DNA from: Arsenophonus sp.
GTDB taxonomy: Bacteria > Pseudomonadota > Gammaproteobacteria > Enterobacterales > Enterobacteriaceae
Length of the DNA: 64,000 nt
Direction of reading: 5' to 3'
NCBI GenBank assembly: GCA_031446085.1
Contig: CP132901.1
Location: forward strand, 62,001 to 126,000
Below the pieces are notes generated by a model. The model searched no databases, was not told where the DNA came from, and saw only the letters and a list, made by a program, of their open reading frames with translations. The translations under genes were made by a program, and so were the position numbers. Below, in pieces: positions 21,142 to 31,690 of the stretch (position 1 is the first letter of the stretch; each line of letters starts with the position of its first letter).

Positions 21142-22719
21142 TTGATTCCAGATATTTCAAAATCACTAATATGGTTGAGAGAAAATCCTAATATTTTATG
21201 CTCTCTTCGTTATATTAAAAGAGGAGTTGAACGTGAGGGTTTAAGGATTACTCAATCAGGAAAATTAGCAAATACTTTGCATCCAAAAGTATTTGGAAAA
21301 GCATTAACTCATCCTTGGATTACTACAGATTTTTCTGAATCTTTATTAGAATTTATTACTCCAACACATACTGATGTTAAATATATTTTAACATTTTTAC
21401 AAGATTTATATCGGTATAGTATTTTAAATTTAAATGGTGAATTGATATGGCCATTAAGTATGCCTTGTTTTATAGATAATCCAAATAATATTATAATTGC
21501 AAAATATGGAGATTCTAACATTGGTCGTTTTAAGACATTATACAGAGAAGGATTAAAACATAGATATGGATCTTTAATGCAGATAATTTCTGGAGTACAC
21601 TATAATTTCTCTTTTCCATCTATATTTTGGAATGAATGGAAAAAAAATAATTTTCAAAATAAAAGAAATCTCAGTATCTCAGATGGTTATTTTAATTTAA
21701 TTCGTAATTATTATCGTTTTAATTGGTTAATTCCTTATTTATTTGGTACATCTCCTGCTATTTCCGGTTCTTTTCTGCAAGGCAAAGAAAAAAGGTTTTT
21801 TTTAAAAAAAGGAGTTAAAAATACTTATTATTTACCATATGCAACTTCATTAAGAATGAGTAGTTTGGGTTATACAAATGATATTCAAGATAAATTAACT
21901 ATTTCATATAATAATTTAAAAAATTATATTAAGAATTTAAAAAATGCTATGAGTAAGCCATTTGCTAAATTTTCAAAATTAGGAATTAAGAATAAAATAG
22001 GACAATATATTCAGATTAATACTAATTTATTACAAATAGAAAATGAATTTTATGCTCCAATTAGACCAAAAAGAATTCTTAAAAATCATAGATCTTTAAT
22101 TGATGCTTTATCAAAAGATGGAATTGAATATCTTGAAATAAGAATATTAGATATTAATCCATTTAATCATATTGGTGTAGATAAATTACAAATAAATTTT
22201 TTAGATCTTTTTCTTATTTGGTGTCTTTGTGCAGATTCACCTCCAATGAATAAAAAAGAATTTAAAGTTTGTAAAATAAATTTTAAAAATGTAGTCCTTA
22301 AAGGAAGAAAACCTGGTCAGGTTATTTATGTATTGAATAAAAAAACTTTAATACCAATTAGAGAAGTAGCAAAATCTTTTTTTCATGATTTGTTAAAAAT
22401 TGCGTATCTTTTAGATATGGCATTAAATACGAAATACGAAAAAATATGTATAAAACTAATGAATATGGTAGAAAATCCAGAGTTAACATATTCAGGTCAA
22501 TTATTATCATCTATATTAGAAAAAGGTATTGATGAATATGGATTAGAATTGGCTAAAAATTATTATCAAAAAGTAAAGAAAGAGAGTTATCAAATTCTTA
22601 ATAATAATGATTTTTATCATAAAAAATTATATTCAATAGAAAAGCAAAAAAGATTAGAAAAAGAGAATAAAATTAGTTTTGACGATTATTTAAAAATGTA
22701 TTTTTTAAAAAAATATTAA
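21142..22719 (+). CDS. gshA: Glutamate-cysteine ligase, TTG start
   Basis: Makes gamma-glutamylcysteine, the first and rate-limiting step of glutathione synthesis. The 525 residues align with E. coli GshA from MIPDISKSLIWL through WITTDFSESLLEFITP, PLSMPCF, RFKTLYREGLKHRYG and YAPIRPKR. The start is TTG, preceded at about 8 bases by GGAG; the E. coli gene also starts with TTG. Its TAA stop shares a TTAA with the stop of the convergent yadH. Confidence 0.95.
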   Translation: MIPDISKSLIWLRENPNILCSLRYIKRGVEREGLRITQSGKLANTLHPKVFGKALTHPWITTDFSESLLEFITPTHTDVKYILTFLQDLYRYSILNLNGELIWPLSMPCFIDNPNNIIIAKYGDSNIGRFKTLYREGLKHRYGSLMQIISGVHYNFSFPSIFWNEWKKNNFQNKRNLSISDGYFNLIRNYYRFNWLIPYLFGTSPAISGSFLQGKEKRFFLKKGVKNTYYLPYATSLRMSSLGYTNDIQDKLTISYNNLKNYIKNLKNAMSKPFAKFSKLGIKNKIGQYIQINTNLLQIENEFYAPIRPKRILKNHRSLIDALSKDGIEYLEIRILDINPFNHIGVDKLQINFLDLFLIWCLCADSPPMNKKEFKVCKINFKNVVLKGRKPGQVIYVLNKKTLIPIREVAKSFFHDLLKIAYLLDMALNTKYEKICIKLMNMVENPELTYSGQLLSSILEKGIDEYGLELAKNYYQKVKKESYQILNNNDFYHKKLYSIEKQKRLEKENKISFDDYLKMYFLKKY

Positions 22720-23486
22720 TTTTTAATACCCTTCCCCATTTCCATTAATTTCCAAATCATAGTATATAATATGATTATAAATGTTGTTAATATAACAACA
22801 GTAATTGGAAAATTTACAATTTTAATTCCTAGAAAACCATAACGTAATCCACTTATCATGTATACAATTGGATTTAATTTAGATATCGTTTTCCATATAT
22901 CTGGAAGTACAGTTAAAGAGTAAAATACTCCACCTAAATAAGTTAAAGGAGTCAAAATAAAAGTTGGAATAATACTGATATCATCAAATGTTTTTGCAAA
23001 AATAGCATTTAATAATCCTGCTAAAGAAAATAAAATAGCAGTCATTAATATTGTAATAATTACAGCTAACCATGAATGAATATTTAAAGGTATAAAAAAA
23101 ATAGAAATCATAGTAACTAAAATACCTACTAGAATTCCTCTAGCTACACCACCACCAACAAAACCTATAATTATAACATGATTGGGAACTGGTGCTATTA
23201 GCAGTTCTTCAATACTTTTTTGAAATTTTGCTCCAAAGAAAGAAGAACAAACATTTGCATAAGAATTAGTTATTACTGACATCATAATTAATCCAGGAAC
23301 AATAAATTCAATATAATTTACTCCTTCCATATCACCTATTTTTGTTCCAATTAAATTTCCAAAAATAATAAAATATAGTGAAATGGTCATTATTGGAGGA
23401 AATAGCGTTTGTATCCATATTCTAATGAATCTCATTATTTCTTTTATCCAAATAGTTTTCATTGCTGTCCAATATATTTTTATCAT
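22716..23486 (-). CDS. yadH: ABC transporter membrane subunit YadH
   Basis: ABC-2 type permease of 256 residues with about six membrane helices. It aligns with E. coli YadH, including IYWTAMKTIWIKEIMRF at the start and the late TFILTPLTYLGGVFYSL. It pairs with the ATPase YadG upstream. The substrate is not established. Its 3' end overlaps that of gshA by four bases. Confidence 0.92.
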   Translation of the reverse strand: MIKIYWTAMKTIWIKEIMRFIRIWIQTLFPPIMTISLYFIIFGNLIGTKIGDMEGVNYIEFIVPGLIMMSVITNSYANVCSSFFGAKFQKSIEELLIAPVPNHVIIIGFVGGGVARGILVGILVTMISIFFIPLNIHSWLAVIITILMTAILFSLAGLLNAIFAKTFDDISIIPTFILTPLTYLGGVFYSLTVLPDIWKTISKLNPIVYMISGLRYGFLGIKIVNFPITVVILTTFIIILYTMIWKLMEMGKGIKN

Positions 23487-23510
23487 AGTTTATCTCTGCT
23501 TATAAAAAAA

Positions 23511-24428
23511 TTATTTTTTATTGTTTGTTAATAAGTTTAAAAAAAATTCTTCTAATCGATTAATTTTGTTTCTCATATTAATTATATAAATTTTTTGTTT
23601 GGATAATTGAAAAAATAAATCATTTAGGTTTTGATTTTTTGATAAATTAACTTCTAATGTTAAATGATCAATAATTTTTATTTTGTACCCTTTAATTTTT
23701 GGTTGAGGACTATTTGGTTTTAAATCAAAAATAAAAGTTTTTAAATTAGATTGATTCAATAAAGTTTTCATACTTGTATTTTTTATTAACTTTCCATTAT
23801 GTATGATACCAATATTTCGACATAATGTTTCTGCTTCTTCAAGGTAATGTGTGGTTAAGATAATCGTAGTACCATTTTGATTTAATTTTTTTAAAAAATT
23901 CCACATTGATCTACGTAATTCTATATCTACTCCTGCAGTAGGTTCATCTAATATCAGTAGTTTTGGTTGATGCATTAGTGCTCTTGCAAGCATAAGACGA
24001 CGTTTCATTCCTCCAGATAGATCTCGTGCACATTCATTTCTTTTATTCCATAGAGAAAGTTGTGAAAGATACATTTCTGCTCTTAATTTTGCCAATTTAC
24101 GTGGTACTCCATAATAACCTGCTTGATTTAAAACAATTTGTAAAACAGTTTCGAACGGGTTAAAATTAAATTCTTGTGGAACTAATCCTAATTGACGTTT
24201 TACTTGAACAATATTTTTATCTAAATTGTATCCAAATATTTTTACAATTCCACTTGTTTTATTTACTAGTGAAGTAACAATGCTGATTGTAGTAGATTTT
24301 CCTGCTCCATTTGGTCCTAATAAAGCATAAAAATCACCTATTTTTACTGATAGATTTATGCCTTTTAAAGCTTTAATATTTCCTGGATATGTTTTAGTGA
24401 CTTTAATTAATTCTAGAGAATAACTCAT
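23511..24428 (-). CDS. yadG: ABC transporter ATPase YadG
   Basis: ATPase subunit for YadH. Walker A is GPNGAGKST near residue 38, the signature is LSGGMKRR, and Walker B with its glutamate is LLILDEPTAGVD, followed by the H-loop TTHYLEEAE. The 305 residues match E. coli YadG (308). The gene pair yadGH is kept although the exported substrate is unknown. Confidence 0.93.
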   Translation of the reverse strand: MSYSLELIKVTKTYPGNIKALKGINLSVKIGDFYALLGPNGAGKSTTISIVTSLVNKTSGIVKIFGYNLDKNIVQVKRQLGLVPQEFNFNPFETVLQIVLNQAGYYGVPRKLAKLRAEMYLSQLSLWNKRNECARDLSGGMKRRLMLARALMHQPKLLILDEPTAGVDIELRRSMWNFLKKLNQNGTTIILTTHYLEEAETLCRNIGIIHNGKLIKNTSMKTLLNQSNLKTFIFDLKPNSPQPKIKGYKIKIIDHLTLEVNLSKNQNLNDLFFQLSKQKIYIINMRNKINRLEEFFLNLLTNNKK

Positions 24429-24839
24429 AAAAAGCCTTATTTATTATGTAAATAAAACTATACTTAGTATACAAGTATTATATAAAATATTTTTTAAAAT
24501 TTTTTATTTACTTTATGAATGATTATATTTTATTAAAAATAAATATTGATATAGTAAATGATGCGTAATATAAATATTTTAATTTTAAATTTTTTGTATA
24601 AAAAAGAGTTAATATAAGAAAACAGAATTTATAAAATGTATTTATATAGCATTTTTTTTAAATTTAAATATCTTAAAACATAATTTATCTAGTACTATAA
24701 TATTAGTTATTTAAATAATGAATAAAAAATTTAATAATCAGCATTGATTAAATTTGTTATTATAAAAATAATTTATTAAAAAATTTAATATTTATATCGT
24801 CTATTTTTTTATTCATATTAATATAAAAAAATTAAAAAT
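24429..24839. other. Non-coding gap between divergent yadG and hpt
   Basis: About 410 bases without a convincing gene, almost entirely A/T. In E. coli the carbonic anhydrase gene can lies between hpt and yadG; I could not recognise any remnant of it here. A short 6-1-6 inverted repeat, TATACT and AGTATA, sits about 25 bases upstream of yadG. The gap presumably holds the divergent promoters. Confidence 0.4.
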
Positions 24840-25376
24840 ATGAAACCAATTATTAAAATAATGATAACAGAATTAAATATTAAAAATCGTATTAATGAAA
24901 TGGCAAGTAGTATTGTGGAATATTATCGTGATAATACAAATGAATTATTATTAGTTGGTTTATTAAAAGGTTCATTTATTTTTATGGCTGATTTATGTAG
25001 AAAAATTAATATTCCTCATGAAGTAGATTTTATGATAGTTTCTAGTTATGAAAATCGTACTTATTCTACACGAGATGTAAAAATTATAAAAGATCTTGAT
25101 GAAAATATTTGTGGGAAGAATGTTTTATTAGTAGAGGATATTATAGATTCAGGTAACACTTTAAAGAAAGTTCGTGATATTTTAGAATTAAGACTTCCGA
25201 AATCTATTACTATTTGTACTTTATTAGATAAACCATCAAGAAGAGAAGTTGATGTTCCTATTAATTGGATTGGCTATTCTATTAAAAATGAATTTGTCGT
25301 AGGTTACGGTATTGATTATTCACAACAATATCGTCATTTACCTTATATTGCACATCTTGTTAAGTTAAAAAAATAA
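24840..25376 (+). CDS. hpt: Hypoxanthine phosphoribosyltransferase
   Basis: Salvages hypoxanthine (and guanine) to IMP with PRPP. The PRPP-binding loop VLLVEDIIDSGNTL near residue 100, the flexible-loop SSYENRTYSTRDV and GIDYSQQYRHLPYI are all as in E. coli Hpt. The 178 residues are full length. Together with purMN it gives both synthesis and salvage of purines. An in-frame ATG downstream, giving MITELN, is an alternative start. Confidence 0.95.
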   Translation: MKPIIKIMITELNIKNRINEMASSIVEYYRDNTNELLLVGLLKGSFIFMADLCRKINIPHEVDFMIVSSYENRTYSTRDVKIIKDLDENICGKNVLLVEDIIDSGNTLKKVRDILELRLPKSITICTLLDKPSRREVDVPINWIGYSIKNEFVVGYGIDYSQQYRHLPYIAHLVKLKK

Positions 25377-25494
25377 TTTTTTTAATTATTTTATTTTTTA
25401 TATTCATTGTATATATTAATATAATTCCATATATAAGTGTTTTATTAAATACAGATATTTTATTGATATCTTTAAATTTTTTGGAGTAAAAACA

Positions 25495-27552
25495 GTGTTT
25501 CCTATAGCAAAAAAAAAACCAAAAAAATTTGTATTAAATAATGATATTAGAATTGATAATTATTTTTGGCTTCGTGATGAAAGTAGAAAAAAATATGAAG
25601 TTCTAGATCATTTAAATAAAGAAAATCTTTATACAGAAAAAGTTTTAAAAAGTGGTAATTTATTAAAAAAAAATATTTTTAAAGAATTAATTAATCGTAT
25701 TCATAAAAGTAAAAAAACAGTACCATATAGATATAATGGTTATTTATATCGTGTTATTTATAACAATAATAATGAATATCCAATTTTCCAACGTAAATTA
25801 ATTAGTAAAAATAAAGAGAATTGGAATATTTTAGTTAATGGTAATCAAAGAGCTAAAGGAAAAAAATTTTATTATTTATCTAATATTGCAATTTCTGAAG
25901 ATAATAAAACTTTAGCTATCGCAGAAGATTTTAAAGGAAGATGTCAGTATGAAATTTCTTTTAAAAATTTAAGTAATAAAAAATGGAATAATAGAATTAT
26001 TAAAAATGTTTCTTCTAATATTATTTGGATGAATAACAATGTATTTCTATACATTAGAAATCATTCAGTAACATTAAGACCATATCAATTATTTTATTAT
26101 CAATATGGACAAAATGAAATAAAAGATATAAAAATTTATGAAGAATTAGATGATACGTTTTCGTTAAATATTCAAAATAGTGCTTCAAAAAAATATGTTT
26201 TTCTAGAATGTAATAGTACAGAAACAAATGAATATCGAATAATTGATTTTAATAATACAAAAAATATAAAAATTTTTTTAAAAAGAAAAATAGGACATAA
26301 ATATAAACTAGATCATTTAAATGATTTATTTTATATACGATCTAATTGTGAATCTAAAAATTTTGATATTTATACATCTAAAAATATTGGATTTTTTTGG
26401 AAAAAAATTTATTCACCAAAAGAAGAAGTTTATTTAGAAAATTTTTTATTATTTAATTTTTGGTTAGTTATTGAAGAAAGATTTTATGGTTTATTAAAAA
26501 TCAGTTATATTAATTTAAAAACTAAACAAAAAAATACTATTTCTTTTAATGAATCTTTATATATGACTTGGTGTACTGATAATTTTGAATCAAATTCACC
26601 TTATTTAAGATACGTATATTCATCATTTACTACTCCCATTACTATTATGCAAGTAAATATGTCTACTCATCAATCCAAAATTTTAAAAAAAGAAAAAATA
26701 AAAGATTATAATGAAAAAGAATATAACAGTTTAAGATTATGGATAAAATCACGTGATGGAATAAAAATTCCAGTATCTATACTTTATCGTATGAATTTAT
26801 TTAAAAAATATGATAATCCTATTCTTTTTTATGCTTATGGTGCTTATGGTATTAGTATAGATCCTATATTTAATTCTTCTCGATTAGTTTTATTAGATCG
26901 AGGTTTTATATATGCTTTTGTTCATGTTAGAGGAGGAGGAGATTTAGGAGATAATTGGTATCAACAAGGAAAATTAAGAAATAAAAAAAATACTTTTAAT
27001 GATTTTATTGATGCAACTCAAGAAATATTAAATTTAGGTTATGGGAATAAAAAAGAAGTGTATGCACTTGGAGGTAGTGCAGGTGGTTTATTGATGGGAG
27101 TCATTTCTAATGAAAAACCAAATTTATATAAAGGTATTATATCTTTAGTTCCTTTTGTAGATGTTTTAACTACTATGTTAGATCCTTCTATTCCTTTAAC
27201 TACAGGAGAATATGATGAATGGGGAAATCCAAAAAAAGATAAGGATATTTATTTTTTATTAAAGTCTTATAGTCCTTACGATAATGTTAAAAAACAACGT
27301 TACCCTCATATGTTAGTTACGACTAGTCTATATGATTCTCAAGTACAATATTGGGAACCTGTAAAATGGGTTGCAAAATTAAGAGAAATGAAAGTAGGTA
27401 ATACGGTTTTATTGCTAAAGATTAATATGAATTCTGGTCATTATGGAGAATGTGGTCGCTTTAATCAATTAATGGAGCTTGCATTTCAATATACTTTTAT
27501 ATTAATGTTATTAGATTTTCATAAATATTTTTTGAATTTTGATTTATCATAA
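25495..27552 (+). CDS. ptrB: Oligopeptidase B, GTG start
   Basis: Serine peptidase of the prolyl oligopeptidase family, cleaving after basic residues in short peptides in the cytosol. The N-terminal beta-propeller is followed by an alpha/beta hydrolase domain with the catalytic Ser in GGSAGG, the Asp in LYDSQVQYWEP and the His in NSGHYGE. The 685 residues equal the E. coli length. Start is GTG, preceded by GGAG at about 8 bases. It probably recycles peptides for amino acids. Confidence 0.95.
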   Translation: MFPIAKKKPKKFVLNNDIRIDNYFWLRDESRKKYEVLDHLNKENLYTEKVLKSGNLLKKNIFKELINRIHKSKKTVPYRYNGYLYRVIYNNNNEYPIFQRKLISKNKENWNILVNGNQRAKGKKFYYLSNIAISEDNKTLAIAEDFKGRCQYEISFKNLSNKKWNNRIIKNVSSNIIWMNNNVFLYIRNHSVTLRPYQLFYYQYGQNEIKDIKIYEELDDTFSLNIQNSASKKYVFLECNSTETNEYRIIDFNNTKNIKIFLKRKIGHKYKLDHLNDLFYIRSNCESKNFDIYTSKNIGFFWKKIYSPKEEVYLENFLLFNFWLVIEERFYGLLKISYINLKTKQKNTISFNESLYMTWCTDNFESNSPYLRYVYSSFTTPITIMQVNMSTHQSKILKKEKIKDYNEKEYNSLRLWIKSRDGIKIPVSILYRMNLFKKYDNPILFYAYGAYGISIDPIFNSSRLVLLDRGFIYAFVHVRGGGDLGDNWYQQGKLRNKKNTFNDFIDATQEILNLGYGNKKEVYALGGSAGGLLMGVISNEKPNLYKGIISLVPFVDVLTTMLDPSIPLTTGEYDEWGNPKKDKDIYFLLKSYSPYDNVKKQRYPHMLVTTSLYDSQVQYWEPVKWVAKLREMKVGNTVLLLKINMNSGHYGECGRFNQLMELAFQYTFILMLLDFHKYFLNFDLS

Positions 27553-27824
27553 TTTTTTTATAATTTAAATTTATTTTTTTATATTAAAAATAAATATTAT
27601 TTATATTGAAATATTTTGTAAATATTTGTAAAATTATTAAATTAAAATATTAATTTGATAAAATTAAAATTTATTTTTTTAATTTTTTTAAAAATATTTT
27701 AAAATTTTTTTTTATTCTTTTATTGAAAAAGAATGGACGTATAATATTTTATTTGTAGTATTATACAAATTTATAACAATTTTATATTTAGTAGTAAACA
27801 ATATATTTTATATTAAAGGTAATC

Positions 27825-28037
27825 TTGATGTTAAAAGTTAAAGGTAATGTTAAATGGTTTAATGAGGCAAAAGGATTTGGATTTATTACACCAGAAGATG
27901 GAACGAAAGATGTTTTTGTTCATTTTACAGCTATTCAATCTGAAGGATTTAAGACTTTGTCTGAAGGACAAAAAGTTGAATTTGAAATTTCTGAAGGTGC
28001 GAAAGGACCATCAGCAATGAATGTAGTTGTAATTTAA
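27825..28037 (+). CDS. cspE: Cold shock-like protein CspE
   Basis: RNA-binding protein of 70 residues with RNP1 KGFGFITP and RNP2 DVFVHF. The nearest recalled relative is CspE, and synteny supports this: cspE lies close to lipA and lipB in E. coli too. It is an RNA chaperone and antiterminator. The 5' leader is long (about 270 bases) and rich in hairpins. It is followed by the clearest intrinsic terminator in the window. Confidence 0.93.
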   Translation: MMLKVKGNVKWFNEAKGFGFITPEDGTKDVFVHFTAIQSEGFKTLSEGQKVEFEISEGAKGPSAMNVVVI

Positions 28038-28073
28038 AGTAAAGAAATAAAGTAATAGAATATTATTTCTAAT

Positions 28074-28112
28074 AACCGTCTTAGTTAAGATAATGAGGCG
28101 GTTTTATTTTTT
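28074..28112 (+). terminator. Intrinsic terminator after cspE
   Basis: Stem AACCGTC (28074-28080) pairs with GGCGGTT (28097-28103) with one G-U pair, followed by TTATTTTTTTT. The G+C content of the stem stands out in this A/T-rich DNA. It lies between the convergent cspE and lipA and fits the rho-independent model for cspE. Confidence 0.75.
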
Positions 28113-29078
28113 TTATTTTAAATTTTTTGCTTGTAAATCTGCATGATATGAAGATCTTACTAAAGGACCAGAAGCAACATTAATAAAACCCATTTTTTTT
28201 GCTTTTTCTTTAAAAAAAGAAAATTTTTCCATAGTAATATAACGCAAAACTGGTAAATGATTTAAACTAGGTTGTAAATATTGCCCTAGTGTTAACATAT
28301 TTACTCCATGATGTCTTAAATCAGACATTACTTCTAAAATTTCTTCATCGGTTTCTCCTAGTCCTAACATTAATCCAGATTTGGTTGGTATATTAGGATT
28401 CATTTTTTTAAAATTTTTTAACAAGAGCAGTGATTTTTTATAATTAGCTCCAGGTCGAACGATTTTATATATTCTAGGTACATTTTCAATATTATGGTTA
28501 AAGACATCCGGTGGAGAATTTTTTAGTATTTTTAGTGCTAATTTTGTACATCCTCTAAAATCTGGAACAAGAATTTCTATTTTTATATTTTTATTTTCTT
28601 CTCGAATTGCATTTATAGAATACGAAAACTGTTTTGCTCCTCCATCTCGAAGATCATCTCTGTCAACTGATGTAATAACAACATAATTTAATTTCATTTT
28701 TTTAATAGCTTGTGCTAGTTTTTTAGGTTCGTTTTGATCAGGTAGTTTTGGTCTGCCATGATTAACATTACAAAATGGACATTTCCTTGTACAAATTGAT
28801 CCTAAAATCATAAATGTTGCTGTTCCTTTATTGAAACATTCTGCAATGTTAGGACAAGATGCTTCTTCACATATAGAATTTAGATTGTTTTTTTTTATTA
28901 TTCTTTTTATTTTTTGAATTCGTTTGTGATTAGAAGGCAATTTAATTTTAATCCATGTAGGTTTTTTTAATTTTTTTATTTTTTTAGATGTTAATGTTGT
29001 AATAGGAATCGAAAATTTTTTTTTAGAAGAATAGTCATTATTTAGTAATGAAGCATGATTTTTATTTTTTTTATTCAT
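28113..29078 (-). CDS. lipA: Lipoyl synthase
   Basis: Radical SAM enzyme that inserts two sulfurs into octanoyl groups on lipoyl domains. Both iron-sulfur sites are present: the auxiliary cluster motif [12 protein letters not shown] and the SAM cluster motif CTRKCPFC. The C-terminal RSSYHA, which supplies the serine cluster ligand, is intact. The 321 residues equal the E. coli length. It follows lipB with about 30 bases between, the intervening ybeF of E. coli being gone. Confidence 0.97.
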   Translation of the reverse strand: MNKKNKNHASLLNNDYSSKKKFSIPITTLTSKKIKKLKKPTWIKIKLPSNHKRIQKIKRIIKKNNLNSICEEASCPNIAECFNKGTATFMILGSICTRKCPFCNVNHGRPKLPDQNEPKKLAQAIKKMKLNYVVITSVDRDDLRDGGAKQFSYSINAIREENKNIKIEILVPDFRGCTKLALKILKNSPPDVFNHNIENVPRIYKIVRPGANYKKSLLLLKNFKKMNPNIPTKSGLMLGLGETDEEILEVMSDLRHHGVNMLTLGQYLQPSLNHLPVLRYITMEKFSFFKEKAKKMGFINVASGPLVRSSYHADLQAKNLK

Positions 29079-29109
29079 AATGATTTGATATTAAAGTGTT
29101 TTATTTGTA

Positions 29110-29766
29110 TTAAGTATTATTATTTAATACTTTAAAATTTAGTAATTGGCAAAACTTTTTTATTAAAAGAGAATCTATTTTTTTTATACTAAAGTTATTA
29201 GTAAATTCGCTTAGTTGAGTCATTTTCATTTTTTTAAATCCACAAGGATTAATATAATCAAATGGTTTAAGATCCATTTTAATGTTAAATGCTAATCCAT
29301 GTAATGAATATCCATTTTGAATTTTTAATCCAATAGAACATATTTTTTTATTCTTTATATAGACACCTGGTGCATGCATTTTAGAATAAGCATGTATATT
29401 AAATTTAAGTAATGTATAGATTACTGTCGTTTCTAAAGAATTAATTAATTTTCTAATATTGATATTATTTCTTTTTATATCTATCATAATATACATTATT
29501 TTTTGTCCAGGTGCATGAAATGTTATTTGTCCTCCTCTATCAGATTGAATAATGGGTATTTTAGGAGATTTAAATAAAATATTTTCATTTTTTCCATTTC
29601 TCCCTTGAGTAAAAACTGGAAAATGTTCGAGTAACCATATCTCATCTTTTGTTTTTTTCGTTCTTTTTAGATTAAATTGATGCATTGCATTTAATACATG
29701 TTGATAATTTTGTATTCCTAAATTTTTTAGTATTATTTCTTTTTGAGAATGATGTTGATTATACAT
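29110..29766 (-). CDS. lipB: Octanoyltransferase
   Basis: Transfers octanoate from acyl carrier protein to lipoyl domains. The conserved QSDRGGQITFHAPGQ block and the catalytic Cys in DYINPCG, plus the Lys in KICSIGLKI, are seen over 218 residues. Paired with lipA this is the full endogenous lipoate route, so pyruvate or 2-oxoglutarate dehydrogenase is probably active in the cell. Confidence 0.95.
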   Translation of the reverse strand: MYNQHHSQKEIILKNLGIQNYQHVLNAMHQFNLKRTKKTKDEIWLLEHFPVFTQGRNGKNENILFKSPKIPIIQSDRGGQITFHAPGQKIMYIMIDIKRNNINIRKLINSLETTVIYTLLKFNIHAYSKMHAPGVYIKNKKICSIGLKIQNGYSLHGLAFNIKMDLKPFDYINPCGFKKMKMTQLSEFTNNFSIKKIDSLLIKKFCQLLNFKVLNNNT

Positions 29767-29850
29767 TTATTTTTTTATAATTAAATTATGCTAATTGTTA
29801 GTAATTTTGAAATTTTCACTTACTTATTTTTTTATATTTTATAACAAAAT

Positions 29851-30312
29851 TTAAATTTTTCCTGTATGTCCAAATCCTTGAGTATTTCTTTTAGTATGAA
29901 TAAGAAAGTTTTTAACGAAGTTAAATTTTGGATGAATAATAGATATAAAAATTATTTGTGCAATTCTTTCATTGGGTTGAATAAAAAATATTTTTTTGCT
30001 TTGATTAAAAAGCGAAATTATTAATTCTCCCTGATAGTCAGAATCTATCAATCCAATGGTATTTCCAAGAAAAATACCATAATGATGACTTAATCCTGAA
30101 CGTGGTAGAATTAATCCAGCTAAGTTTTTATCTGCAATATGTATGGCTAATCCAGTTGAAACTAACTTTTTTTTATTTGGTTTTAATTCAACAGGATTTT
30201 TTAGACATGCTCTTAAATCTAATCCAGCAGATCCTTCTGTTCCATAATGTGGAAAAGTAATAGTATCTCCTATTTTTTTATCGAGAATTTTTACATTTAT
30301 ATTTTTTTTCAT
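29851..30312 (-). CDS. dut: dUTP pyrophosphatase
   Basis: Trimeric dUTPase giving dUMP for ThyA and keeping uracil out of DNA. The five motifs are visible: GSAGLDLRA, PRSGLSHHYGI, GLIDSDYQGEL, NERIAQIIF and the C-terminal TQGFGHTGK. The 153 residues match E. coli. It starts within the 3' end of coaBC, overlapping by about 35 bases, and keeps the E. coli dfp-dut order. Confidence 0.96.
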   Translation of the reverse strand: MKKNINVKILDKKIGDTITFPHYGTEGSAGLDLRACLKNPVELKPNKKKLVSTGLAIHIADKNLAGLILPRSGLSHHYGIFLGNTIGLIDSDYQGELIISLFNQSKKIFFIQPNERIAQIIFISIIHPKFNFVKNFLIHTKRNTQGFGHTGKI

Positions 30313-31504
30313 AGTCTTGTATTATTTCATCTAATAGTTGATGACTAAGTTTTAATTTATTATTAAATGGTAAATAAATCTTTTTATTTTTCCACAATAA
30401 ATTTAGCGAGTTATTTTTTATATTTGATTTATCTTTTGATAGAGTTATGCGATTTGCACAGATTAAGTCTAATTTTTTTTTAATTCTTTTTTCATGAGAG
30501 CATTGTATTAAATTATGGGTTTCAGCTGAAAACCCTACAACGTATGGACGATTTTTATTTAATTTTCCAACACTTGCAATAATATCAGGATTTTTAATTA
30601 ATTTTAAATGAACAATTTTATTGTTAGTTTTTATTTTTTGTTTACTAAATTTTGTTGGTCTATAGTCTGCTACTGCTGCACATCCAATAAAAATATTTTG
30701 TTTTTGGATAATTTGATGTACTTTTTTATACATTTCTAAAGCATTAATTACATTAATTCTTTTAACGTTTTTTGGTGTTTTTAAATAGACTGGTCCAGAT
30801 ATCAAAGTAACTTGTGCACCTCTTTCAGAAGCAGCTTGTGCAATTGAAAAACCCATTTTTCCAGAACTATAATTAGTTATAAGACGCATTGGATCTAATA
30901 ACTCATATGTTGGTCCAGCAGTAATTGTAATAGAAATATTTTGCATATCTTTTTTTTTTTTAAAAAATAACTCTATTAATTTAATAATTTTTTTTGCATC
31001 TAACATCTTTCCTAATCCGAAATCATTACAAATCTGTTTTCCTACTTCTGGTCCCCAAATTAAAAAATTTCTTTTTTTAAGAATTTTTATATTTTTTTGC
31101 GTAAATTTTGATTGATACATTATTTTGTTCATAGCCGGTACAACAGCAATTCTAGATTTAGAAACTAAACAAATTTCTGTTAATAAATCGTTAGCCATTC
31201 CTATGGATAAACGAGCAATTAAATTTGCAGTTGCTGGTATTATTAAAATTAAATCTGCCCATTTTCCTAACTTAATGTGATTTATATTAATATTTGAACC
31301 TGAAATAAAATTGTTTTTTTCTATTGGATGTCCAGAGATTACCTCTGCAGTAAGTGGTGTTATAAAAGAATAAGCAGAATGTGTCATAACAACACGTATG
31401 ATAGCACCTTTTTTTTTTAATTTTCTAATGATTTCTGGTACTTTATATGCTGCTATGCTACCACTAATTCCAATTAGAATATGTTTACCTGCTATTTTTT
31501 TCAT
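30278..31504 (-). CDS. coaBC: Phosphopantothenoylcysteine decarboxylase / synthetase
   Basis: Bifunctional enzyme of coenzyme A synthesis. The N-terminal CoaC flavoprotein half carries GSIAAYK and the PAMNKIMY motif, and the C-terminal CoaB half carries the nucleotide-binding ITAGPTYE, NYSSGKMG and AAVADYRP. The 408 residues match E. coli (406). It overlaps dut downstream. Both halves are intact, in contrast to the other bifunctional proteins of the window. Confidence 0.96.
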   Translation of the reverse strand: MKKIAGKHILIGISGSIAAYKVPEIIRKLKKKGAIIRVVMTHSAYSFITPLTAEVISGHPIEKNNFISGSNININHIKLGKWADLILIIPATANLIARLSIGMANDLLTEICLVSKSRIAVVPAMNKIMYQSKFTQKNIKILKKRNFLIWGPEVGKQICNDFGLGKMLDAKKIIKLIELFFKKKKDMQNISITITAGPTYELLDPMRLITNYSSGKMGFSIAQAASERGAQVTLISGPVYLKTPKNVKRINVINALEMYKKVHQIIQKQNIFIGCAAVADYRPTKFSKQKIKTNNKIVHLKLIKNPDIIASVGKLNKNRPYVVGFSAETHNLIQCSHEKRIKKKLDLICANRITLSKDKSNIKNNSLNLLWKNKKIYLPFNNKLKLSHQLLDEIIQDYEKKYKCKNSR

Positions 31505-31690
31505 AATTTATATTTAATCTATTTAATAAATGATTAATTTGATTTTGAATAGTAATTTCATACTCATATTTAAAATAATTCTTATTTTTTATTATATGTT
31601 TGTTTTTTTAAAAAAACAAATTTATTAAAAATAATAATAAATTTATAATTGAGTTAATCTATATATAATATTATATCAAAAGGTTACATA

